DNA of 7,356 bases. It comes from Planctomycetota bacterium (GTDB lineage Bacteria; Planctomycetota; UBA11346). Below the pieces are notes generated by a model, which did not search any database, was not told the origin of the DNA, and saw nothing but the letters and a program-made list of their open reading frames with translations. Location of the stretch: contig JACDEC010000143.1 of assembly GCA_013816645.1 (NCBI GenBank), positions 1-7,356 of the forward strand. Reading direction: 5' to 3'. Numbering within the stretch: the stretch's first letter is position 1; every line of letters starts with the position of its first letter. The position numbers were made by a program, and so were the translations under genes. Positions 1 through 5,623 of the stretch are shown piece after piece.

Positions 1-139
1 CGCTGAAGACCACTCGGTCCGCGAGCCATCCAGGGGTGTTCAAAAAACACTGAATACCAACGACTTGGACGGGCATGCGGGATCATACAGACCCCGTCAA
101 GCTGTCTGCCGATCTGCATGAGAGCCCAAAAAATTGCGC
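1..139. other. Upstream flank, no gene recognised
   Basis: No product can be assigned here. Two frames are open across most of it: plus strand 2-121 (stop TGA at 119-121, running in from the left) and minus strand from an ATG at 117-119 to the left edge (39 codons, still open). Neither translation resembles a family I know, and the minus-strand ATG lacks a clear Shine-Dalgarno sequence. It could be the edge of a gene lying mostly outside the window, or plain intergenic DNA next to the heptamer array that starts at 140. Confidence 0.3.
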
Positions 140-244
140 CCAGCGCCCGGCGCCCGGCTTCCAGCAACCAGCAACCGGCAACCAGCAACCAGCAACCAGC
201 AACCAGCAACCGGCAACCGGCAACCGGCAACCGGCAACCAGCTG
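140..244. repeat. Heptamer tandem array 1 (15 units, CCRGCRM family)
   Basis: Fifteen 7-base units run without a break in phase. In order: CCAGCGC, CCGGCGC, CCGGCTT, CCAGCAA x2, CCGGCAA, CCAGCAA x4, CCGGCAA x4, and a closing CCAGCTG followed by AAGG. Variation is confined to unit positions 3 (A/G) and 6-7 (GC, AA, TT, TG), so CC-R-GC is invariant. Seven is not a multiple of three and no unit makes a stop codon, so the array is open in several frames on both strands and creates chance ORFs with 7-residue periods; I do not treat these as genes. The block-like order (runs of CCAGCAA, then of CCGGCAA) is what slipped-strand or unequal duplication would leave. It lies 154 bases upstream of the four-helix-bundle gene, and a related array lies downstream of that gene. 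Confidence 0.95.
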
Positions 245-305
245 AAGGCACTTCACGACTGGTGGTGGTGGCTTCCTTGCGACCCCCAGCGTCCGGACCG
301 TGCTC

Positions 306-385
306 GCCGTCAAGGCGGACCGCGCGGGGCGCGCGGCGGCTGCGCCGGCCTTGACCGCTGCGCGCGCCCCGGCCCCAGGGGGCCG
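306..385 (+). promoter_or_regulatory. GC-rich structured leader of the four-helix-bundle gene
   Basis: Several complementary arms sit just before the gene. Arm pair A is 326-335 with 361-370 (GGGGCGCGCG / CGCGCGCCCC, 10 perfect pairs). Arm pair B is 306-316 with 348-358 (GTCAAGGC / GCCTTGAC core, one mismatch in 11). A and B interleave, so they could form an H-type pseudoknot or act as alternatives. A third hairpin, 370-376 with 379-385, ends one base before the AAAGGA ribosome binding site (386-391). In an RNA starting upstream this could affect ribosome access. G+C richness alone makes some complementarity likely, so the functional reading is an inference. Confidence 0.35.
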
Positions 386-398
386 AAAGGAATCCACC

Positions 399-749
399 AT
401 GGCACGGTTCACACGACTCGAGGTTTGGCAGCAGGCACGCGAGCTGCTGCGGATGGTCTCACTGGCGACCGGCGGGATGCGCGCGGAAGGCGATCTCAAA
501 TCCCAGATCCGACGCGCGGCCATCTCCATCGCCAGCAACATCGCCGAAGGATCCGAACACGGATCCGATCGCGAATTCCTGCGCTTCCTGATCATCGCCA
601 ATGCATCGGCCGCGGAAGTCGAAGCGCAGGCGATCATCGCCGGGGATATCGGCTGCCTCGACCAGCGCAGCGCGGATGCGCTCGTCGCCAAGACGCAGAT
701 CGTCGGCCGCATGCTGAACCGCCTCATGGCGAGGGTCAGCAGTGGCTAG
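399..749 (+). CDS. Four-helix-bundle protein, S23/IVP/Avd superfamily
   Basis: A 116-residue protein of the family known as four helix bundle protein (23S rRNA-intervening-sequence or S23 type; the retroelement accessory protein Avd shares the fold). The family hallmarks are visible: an N-terminal F-x-x-LEVWQ-x-ARELL helix (residues 4-16), the signature SIASNIAEGSE (43-53), and EFLRFLIIANASAAEVEAQ (59-77) for the third helix, with a fourth amphipathic helix to the end. The length is normal for the family. The ATG at 399 is chosen because AAAGGA lies 7 bases upstream and the conserved part starts at once; the frame is open upstream to a GTG at 300, but that extension is low-complexity Ala/Arg/Pro. 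Family members have been found inside rRNA intervening sequences and beside reverse transcriptases (Avd binds the RT in diversity-generating retroelements), but many are solitary and of unknown function. Here there is no rRNA or RT; the gene lies between two related heptamer arrays after a foldable leader. No terminator is seen before array 2. Family assignment is firm; the role is unknown. Confidence 0.9.
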   Translation: MARFTRLEVWQQARELLRMVSLATGGMRAEGDLKSQIRRAAISIASNIAEGSEHGSDREFLRFLIIANASAAEVEAQAIIAGDIGCLDQRSADALVAKTQIVGRMLNRLMARVSSG

Positions 750-764
750 CGCCCCCACGCCCGC

Positions 765-848
765 CCAGCGCCCAGCGCCCAGCGCCCAGCGCCCAGCGCC
801 CAGCGCCCAGCGCCCAGCGCCCAGCGCCCAGCGCCCAGCGCCCAGCTG
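765..848. repeat. Heptamer tandem array 2 (12 units, CCAGCGC)
   Basis: Eleven identical CCAGCGC units are followed by a closing CCAGCTG and then AGGA. The unit is the same as the first unit of array 1 and belongs to the same CCRGCRM family, in the same orientation, and the closing CCAGCTGA is identical to that of array 1. The array starts 15 bases after the four-helix-bundle stop codon and ends 26 bases before the stop codon of the convergent sulfotransferase gene, so it fills nearly the whole space between the two genes. Perfect identity of the 11 units points to recent expansion or homogenisation. The chance ORFs that cross it on both strands are products of the 7-base period. Confidence 0.95.
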
Positions 849-874
849 AGGAGTTCGCCAACCCCTCCAGTCCG

Positions 875-3055
875 TCAACCGCTCTCTGGGATCCCCGCGA
901 ACAGCTCGGGCAGGAACGCTTCGTAGCGCTTCCAGCGCGCCACCGAACGGGTGTAGATCGGCTGGCGCACCTGGGTGACGCTCGCCGTCTTCACCGCGCG
1001 TTCGTTGCGGTGGAACTCGAGGCAGCGCGGATCCCACTCCAGCCCGAGATGGGCGATCATCTCGCGCGCCGATCCTTCGAGATCCTCGACATTGCGCTCG
1101 TAGTCGACTTCGAGGAAGCGCCCGGGCAGCACGCTGCGCCAATGGTTCATCAGCTTGATATGGCCGGCGATGCGCGCCGCGATGTCCTGGGGGTCGTTGG
1201 CCCAACGGATCTGCTTGAACTGGGTGATGTAGCAGGACAGCGCGATGTCGCGCAGGTTTCGCCGGCAGTAGATGATCTTGGCGTTGGGGAACAGGGTGAC
1301 GATCAGCCCGATATGCAGGTAATTGTCGGGCATCTTGTCGATGACCCGTTCGGCGGTCGGGGCGTTGGCGCGCATCTTCGCCAGAATCTCGCCGCCAGCC
1401 CCGCGGATGTGCTCGCGGGTCAAGCGGTGGAGGGCCTCGGCCGAGCGTAGATCGGGCAGGCCAACCCGCTCGGGAATGCTATCCCACAGTTGACTGAAAT
1501 TCGCCAGTTCGCCGGCGCCGAATACGCGTGGATGGCTCGACAGCACTTGCTCGACCAGGGTGGTGCCAGAACGCGGGACCCCGAGCACGAAAACGGGGAC
1601 CTGCGAATCGTCGCCCCACCCCGCCATGGCGGCGAGGCGCTCCCGAGTGAAATGGCCGATGACGCGATCGGGCAGGTCGGCGTGCCGTTCACGGTTGTAG
1701 TTCTCACCTTTGCGCGTGCGCACCACGGCCTGGGCTCGATTGGCGACGATCATCGCCTGGGCCGCGCCGGCGTAATCCTTGCGCGCATCCAACACGGCAG
1801 CGAGGGAGAAGGCGGTGGTGCAACGGGCGCCCTCCGTGCTGTCGGGGCTGTCCACCAATGCTCGCAGGATTGCCACGTCTTCGTCGGGCAGCTTGTCGCG
1901 TAACGCGCCTGCCAGGTAGTGGAGCGCGCCAGCCTGGCGGGGGGACAGCACGAGCACTTCCCGCGCCAGCTGAACTGCACGCGCAGACTCGCCCTTCTCG
2001 GTGCACCAGCGCGCCATCGCGATCAGCGCGGCCACGCGGTCGCCATGGCCAGTCAGAGCATGTTCGAGGTGGGGCTTGGCTTCCTCGTACCGCTCCAGCT
2101 CCATCAGGCAGCCGCCCAGGCCCGCGTTCGGCTCGCAGCCATGGGGATCGCAGTCGACCGCGGCCCGGTACTCGACCAGCGCCTCTTCGAAGCGCCGCCG
2201 CTCTTCCAGCAAGCCGGCGAGCACGAAGTGGAAGCGCGGAGTGCGCGGCTCGAGTTCGATCGCTCGGCGGTAGGCTCGCTCGGCTTCGTCGAGCCGTCCC
2301 ATGGCTTGCAGTGACTGGCCGATATTGGCATGGCCCATGGCCAAGCCGGGTCTCAGGGTCAGGGCCCGTTGGTACAGCGCCAACGCGACGTCGTTGTGGC
2401 CCATCGCCCGGAAAACATTTCCGAGATTGGCATGCGTCTCGGGGAGATCGTGGCCGATGGTGGCGGCGAGCTGGCAATAGCGCAGCGCCTCGGCGGTGCG
2501 ATCAGCTTCCAGCAAGGCCTGCCCGAGGTTGCTCAGCGAGGGGGCAAAACCGGGCGCCGCGTCGACGGCGGCGCGAAAGCAGATGATGGCTTCGTCGATG
2601 CCCCGAGTCTGCCTGATCAGCGTGCCCAGGTTGTTCTGGGCGCTGTAATTCTGCGGATTGAGCCGTACGGCCTCGCGCAGGGAGAGTGCCGCCTCGTCGG
2701 TGCGATTGGCGCTGAGCAGCACGGCCCCGAGGATGTTGTGCGCTTCGGAGAGATCAGCCTGGAGGAGGATGGCTTGGCGTGCCGAGCGTTCAGCCTCAGC
2801 GAGGTTTCCCAACGCGCGCTCGGCGTCGGCGAGGTTGCAGTGGAAGGTTGCTTCGCCGGGCCGGATGGTGATCGCCGAACGGATCAACTCGGCGCCCTTG
2901 GCGTGCTCGCCACGCTGGTGGGTGGCGACGCCCAGGAGATGAATGGCAACCGCATGTCGTGGCTCGCTTTGGAGGACGCGCTGGTAGATCGCCACCGCCT
3001 TTCCGAGACGTCCGGCACGGTGGTGGGAGACGGCCTCATCGATCTGGCTGGGCAT
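875..3055 (-). CDS. TPR-repeat sulfotransferase fusion protein
   Basis: A 726-residue cytoplasmic protein with two parts. Residues 1 to about 390 are some ten tetratricopeptide repeats (pattern A-x-x-NLG...G-x-x-DEA...Y-x-x-AL-x-L-x-P), a helical scaffold for binding a protein partner. Residues about 485-726 form a sulfotransferase domain that should move sulfate from PAPS to a hydroxyl group. Its 5'-phosphosulfate loop is VPRSGTT (near 493-499), followed by LVEQVLSSHP; the 3'-phosphate element is CRRNLRDIALS (597-607), and VDYERN (650-655) and the Arg/Tyr-rich tail match the Sulfotransfer_3-like group often fused to TPRs. Start: ATG at 3053-3055 with AGGAG five bases upstream; the frame extends 22 codons further but without a comparable site. 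The acceptor cannot be read from sequence: related enzymes sulfate protein tyrosines, glycans or small molecules. It is transcribed away from the secreted-protein gene at 3321 and towards the four-helix-bundle cassette. No intrinsic terminator is evident past its stop. Confidence 0.93.
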   Translation of the reverse strand: MPSQIDEAVSHHRAGRLGKAVAIYQRVLQSEPRHAVAIHLLGVATHQRGEHAKGAELIRSAITIRPGEATFHCNLADAERALGNLAEAERSARQAILLQADLSEAHNILGAVLLSANRTDEAALSLREAVRLNPQNYSAQNNLGTLIRQTRGIDEAIICFRAAVDAAPGFAPSLSNLGQALLEADRTAEALRYCQLAATIGHDLPETHANLGNVFRAMGHNDVALALYQRALTLRPGLAMGHANIGQSLQAMGRLDEAERAYRRAIELEPRTPRFHFVLAGLLEERRRFEEALVEYRAAVDCDPHGCEPNAGLGGCLMELERYEEAKPHLEHALTGHGDRVAALIAMARWCTEKGESARAVQLAREVLVLSPRQAGALHYLAGALRDKLPDEDVAILRALVDSPDSTEGARCTTAFSLAAVLDARKDYAGAAQAMIVANRAQAVVRTRKGENYNRERHADLPDRVIGHFTRERLAAMAGWGDDSQVPVFVLGVPRSGTTLVEQVLSSHPRVFGAGELANFSQLWDSIPERVGLPDLRSAEALHRLTREHIRGAGGEILAKMRANAPTAERVIDKMPDNYLHIGLIVTLFPNAKIIYCRRNLRDIALSCYITQFKQIRWANDPQDIAARIAGHIKLMNHWRSVLPGRFLEVDYERNVEDLEGSAREMIAHLGLEWDPRCLEFHRNERAVKTASVTQVRQPIYTRSVARWKRYEAFLPELFAGIPESG

Positions 3056-3089
3056 GGAGGCTCCTAGGAAAACGGCGGGGCTTGACCTT

Positions 3090-3116
3090 GTCTGACAGAC
3101 GGTTTGCCGCAAGCCG
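3090..3116. promoter_or_regulatory. Adjacent short palindromes upstream of the sulfotransferase gene
   Basis: Two symmetric elements touch each other. GTCTGACAGAC (3090-3100) is a perfect odd-centred palindrome with 5-base arms. Bases 3100-3116 form a near-perfect inverted repeat centred on 3108 (CGGTTTGC / GCAAGCCG, one G-T pair). They lie 35-61 bases upstream of the sulfotransferase start, where a promoter or operator for that gene would be expected. I do not recognise a known regulator site. Confidence 0.3.
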
Positions 3117-3128
3117 GACATAGACCCT

Positions 3129-3155
3129 TCGTTCGCAGTGGAGTCCTACGAACGA
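3129..3155. promoter_or_regulatory. Inverted repeat TCGTTCG-N13-CGAACGA
   Basis: Perfect 7-base arms at 3129-3135 and 3149-3155 are separated by 13 bases in the divergent region between the sulfotransferase and the secreted-protein operon. The centre-to-centre arm distance is 20 bases, about two DNA turns, which would suit a dimeric regulator. It could equally be a weak hairpin or chance. No family can be named. Confidence 0.3.
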
Positions 3156-3172
3156 CGGACCGGGGGAGCGCC

Positions 3173-3244
3173 ATGCATCATCTGCATCAATCTAGCATGT
3201 CGGCACCCATGAGCCATTTCGCACACTCATACGAGGATCATTGA
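3173..3244 (+). CDS. Possible small ORF, 23 residues, His-rich
   Basis: The frame starts at ATG 3173 with GGGGGAG (3162-3168) four bases upstream, which is a good Shine-Dalgarno sequence, and stops at TGA 3242-3244. The peptide begins MHHLHQSS and ends HSYEDH, with six His in 23 residues. Two TGCATCA copies 9 bases apart (3174-3180, 3183-3189) encode part of it. It precedes the beta-helix gene by 76 bases. It could be a leader peptide, a metal-binding micropeptide, or chance; nothing beyond the ribosome binding site and the composition supports expression. Confidence 0.2.
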   Translation: MHHLHQSSMSAPMSHFAHSYEDH

Positions 3245-3269
3245 CTCCATGGGGATTCTTGCGTATTCA
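3241..3269 (+). promoter_or_regulatory. Candidate sigma70-type promoter for the beta-helix/lipoprotein operon
   Basis: TTGACT (3241-3246) matches the -35 consensus at five of six bases, and TATTCA (3264-3269) follows after exactly 17 bases but matches the -10 at only three of six. Transcription would start near 3276 and leave a leader of about 45 bases before the AAGGAG ribosome binding site (3310-3315) of the gene at 3321. The -35 and spacing are good, the -10 is weak, so the site is tentative. Confidence 0.35.
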
Positions 3270-3320
3270 TCCAAGCCTCAGTCCCCGGTCACCCCAGCCA
3301 TTACACGTCAAGGAGTCTCG

Positions 3321-5621
3321 ATGAGTCGTTCCCGTTCCCGCGCCCGGGCTTTCACCGCCCTGCGCAATCGCCTGCCCGTCGGCCACAGCATGCCGCGCAT
3401 GTTCGTGGTCTCATCCCTGATGGCTCTGGCCGTGCCGTTGAGCGCAGCGACCACGACCATCTTGGTCAACACGACGGTCGACTCGCTCGACAGCGACTCC
3501 ACGGTGACCAGCCTGCGTGAAGCGTTCCGGGACATCGACAACGGTGCCTATACCGGCCAGGACGTGGTGATCACCCTGCCCGCCGGCACCTACCGCCTGA
3601 ACAAGTACATGGAGCACGGCGACCTCGACTTGACCACCGGCGGTCTCAATTCGCTGACCATCCGCGGCGCCTCGGCGACGGCCACGATCATCGACGGCAT
3701 GGGCCGTGACCGCATCTTCGATTTCCAGGTTGCCGAGACGATCAACATCGAGCGCCTGGCCATCCAGAACGGCAAGAACAAGGGCCTGGATGGTCTGGAC
3801 GGCGTTTGGGGGCAGTCCGTCGGTTCCGGCAACGATAATGGCGCATCCGGTTCGTCGGTCACCGGCGGCGGCATCTACTTCTCCGGCAGCTCGACCATCA
3901 CCATGACGCAAGTCGTGGTGCGCAACTGCGTTGCCCAAGGCGGTGACGGTGGCGACGGCGCCGACATGGTGCCCAACGAATCCGGCTCAGGCAGTGCTGG
4001 CGACGGCGGCTGGGGTGCCTCTGCGCAGGGCGGTGGCGTATATTTCAACGCGGGTTCGAACATCACGCTCACTGATTGCGCGTTCCTGAACAACACGGCG
4101 CAGAGCGGTAAAGGCGGCGATGGCGGCAATGCCACTGCCGGCGACATGTCGTATGTTTCAGGCGGCGATGCCTCCTACGGCAGCTCGGCCCAGGGCGGCG
4201 GCGTGTATTTCTCTCAACCAACCCAGCTCACCGTCGAAAATTGCGTTTTCACCGGCAACAAGGCGGTGGGTGGCGACGGCGGGAATGGCGGTGATGCCGC
4301 TCACGCCACCACCAGCAGCGCCTATGGCGGCTATGGCTATTCGGGCGGAGACGCCACAGGGGGTGGCATCTATCTCCGTGGCAACAGTTCCGCGGACTAC
4401 CTGTTCAAAGACGTCGTGATCTCCAACAATCAGGCGATCGGTGGCAAGGGCGGCAATGGCGGCGATGCCTGGGACGCCTACAGCAATGCCTCTGCTTCGA
4501 CCGGTTCGACCGGCGGCTCGGCATCTGGCGCAGGCATGTATGCTCGCAACTGTGCGCTGCTCTCCATCGTTGGCGACTCTCGCATTACTGGCAACCTTGC
4601 TCAGGCAGGTGATGGTGGCGTAGCAGGCAATGCCTATGACGCGGGCGATACCGCAACTGCTAGCTCGGGTGGCGACGGCGGCAGCGCGAGCGGCGGCGGC
4701 CTCTATTTCACGAATGGAAACCTCCACTTCGGAGCCCTTGTCATCAGCGGCAACCGCGCCCTGGCCGGGAACGGCGGCAAGGGCGGCTTTGCCAAGAACG
4801 GTGCAGCCAATGATTATGCCGGAGACGGTGGTGATGCGGGTGAAGCCCAAGGCGGCGCCGTGTACTTCAGCGGTACTTCCCTGACCCTCACCAATGGTGG
4901 CCCCACCTATGCGGGCAATGTCGCCACGCAGGGTGTCCGCGGTCTCGGCGGGAAGGCGATCAACACCCTGAGCGGCTTTACCGGAACCTTGACGGATGGT
5001 ACTGATGGTACCGTATCCTCCATCGTTGTTGACGAGTCGATCGGCTCGGCCCTTCCGACCGTCTTCTCCTTGGTGAGCGGCCACGCATGGCGCGACGTCG
5101 GCTCATCCGCGAATACGGAGGACTCGACTGACACCAACATCGCCGATGTCCTGGTGACCATTCGTGATGCCACGCCCCGGTCTCTGGCGAAAATGTACAC
5201 CGACAGCGCAGGCCTTTACGCCTTCGATACCAGCTATGTCGGCTCCGGAACCGCCACATTCGCGAAGCCGGGCGAGACGCCGGTGACCCAGACCGTCTCG
5301 ACGGTTGACGGTTCGGACATCAACGGAGCTGGCGTCGCATCGATCACCATCACTGCCGCTGACACCGATCTCCCGGACATCGACGCGGGTTACCAGCCGC
5401 GTGCCGCGGCGACCATGTCACTGGTCATCGTCGGTACGGTCACCACTGGCACGACCAGCGTTCGCATCGGCTCGACCGAGGCGGTCATCGTTGGAACCGG
5501 CTACACCCTCTCGGTGACGGTGCCTCCGGCCACCACCGAGGTGGAGATGATCACCACCAAGGGCGGAGCCACCAGCTCGCGCATCATCCACATCAACCCG
5601 GCAACCACGGCGGGAGGCTGA
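3321..5621 (+). CDS. Secreted Gly-rich SLREA/beta-helix repeat protein with SdrD_B-like domain
   Basis: A 766-residue exported protein of unknown function. Order of parts: a signal peptide with a long Arg-rich n-region and a core ending PLSA (cleavage near residue 42); a TILVNTTVDS...TSLREAF segment (about 45-70) typical of CSLREA-type proteins, with Thr in place of Cys; the first beta-helix turns (about 85-150, LPAGTYRL, SLTIRGAS); seven GGG-x-Y-type motifs at residues 182, 237, 292, 347, 403, 458 and 511, each followed by a T-x-T-x-C-x-F/V-x-x-N strand and a GG-x-GG-x-GG loop; an SdrD_B/Cna-B-like beta-sandwich (about 586-694, HAWRDVG...TDSAGLYAFD); and a Thr/Val-rich beta tail. No LPXTG, PEP-CTERM or autotransporter barrel is visible, so the anchoring mode is unclear. 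Start: ATG 3321 has AAGGAG five bases upstream; an earlier in-frame ATG (3249) lies over the putative promoter and an inner one (3390) lacks a ribosome binding site. The lipoprotein gene follows two bases after the stop, suggesting one transcript. A surface structural or adhesive role is an inference from the fold. Confidence 0.88.
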   Translation: MSRSRSRARAFTALRNRLPVGHSMPRMFVVSSLMALAVPLSAATTTILVNTTVDSLDSDSTVTSLREAFRDIDNGAYTGQDVVITLPAGTYRLNKYMEHGDLDLTTGGLNSLTIRGASATATIIDGMGRDRIFDFQVAETINIERLAIQNGKNKGLDGLDGVWGQSVGSGNDNGASGSSVTGGGIYFSGSSTITMTQVVVRNCVAQGGDGGDGADMVPNESGSGSAGDGGWGASAQGGGVYFNAGSNITLTDCAFLNNTAQSGKGGDGGNATAGDMSYVSGGDASYGSSAQGGGVYFSQPTQLTVENCVFTGNKAVGGDGGNGGDAAHATTSSAYGGYGYSGGDATGGGIYLRGNSSADYLFKDVVISNNQAIGGKGGNGGDAWDAYSNASASTGSTGGSASGAGMYARNCALLSIVGDSRITGNLAQAGDGGVAGNAYDAGDTATASSGGDGGSASGGGLYFTNGNLHFGALVISGNRALAGNGGKGGFAKNGAANDYAGDGGDAGEAQGGAVYFSGTSLTLTNGGPTYAGNVATQGVRGLGGKAINTLSGFTGTLTDGTDGTVSSIVVDESIGSALPTVFSLVSGHAWRDVGSSANTEDSTDTNIADVLVTIRDATPRSLAKMYTDSAGLYAFDTSYVGSGTATFAKPGETPVTQTVSTVDGSDINGAGVASITITAADTDLPDIDAGYQPRAAATMSLVIVGTVTTGTTSVRIGSTEAVIVGTGYTLSVTVPPATTEVEMITTKGGATSSRIIHINPATTAGG
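3864..4865 (+). repeat. Imperfect ~165-base coding repeats (55-residue period)
   Basis: Within the beta-helix gene the GGG-x-Y-type motif recurs seven times at protein spacings of 55, 55, 55, 56, 55 and 53 residues. Each unit reads: GG-x-Y strand, a short strand with NC/N-N residues, a GG-x-GG-x-GG loop, a variable 12-20-residue stretch, then GGDA...A-x-GGG leading into the next. DNA identity between units is limited to the Gly-rich segments (GGCGGCGATGGCGGC-like), so the duplication is old or the DNA is diverging fast while spacing is held. Confidence 0.75.
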
Positions 5622-5623
5622 AC

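Noticed and set aside
399..749. rRNA intervening sequence inside a 23S gene
   Set aside because: The flanks are heptamer arrays and a protein gene, not rRNA.
140..848. CRISPR array
   Set aside because: Units are 7 bases with no unique spacers, and no cas gene is present.
140..848. Complete diversity-generating retroelement
   Set aside because: The protein shares the fold of Avd, but there is no reverse transcriptase and no template/variable repeat pair with adenine-specific differences in the window.
459..1205. Minus-strand ORF with GRWALGA repeats
   Set aside because: The repeats are array 2 translated on the other strand; the remainder is out of frame with two well-supported genes.
134..1450. 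438-codon plus-strand ORF running through both heptamer arrays
   Set aside because: It depends on the stop-free 7-base arrays, crosses the four-helix-bundle gene out of frame, and its second half is antisense to the conserved sulfotransferase domain.
1858..2586. Arg/Ala-rich plus-strand ORF inside the TPR region
   Set aside because: Antisense shadow of the TPR repeats in G+C-rich DNA; no family features.
4158..5084. 308-codon minus-strand ORF under the Gly-rich gene
   Set aside because: Its Ala/Gly/Ile-rich translation mirrors GGC/GCC codons of the plus-strand repeat protein, and it has no recognisable domain.
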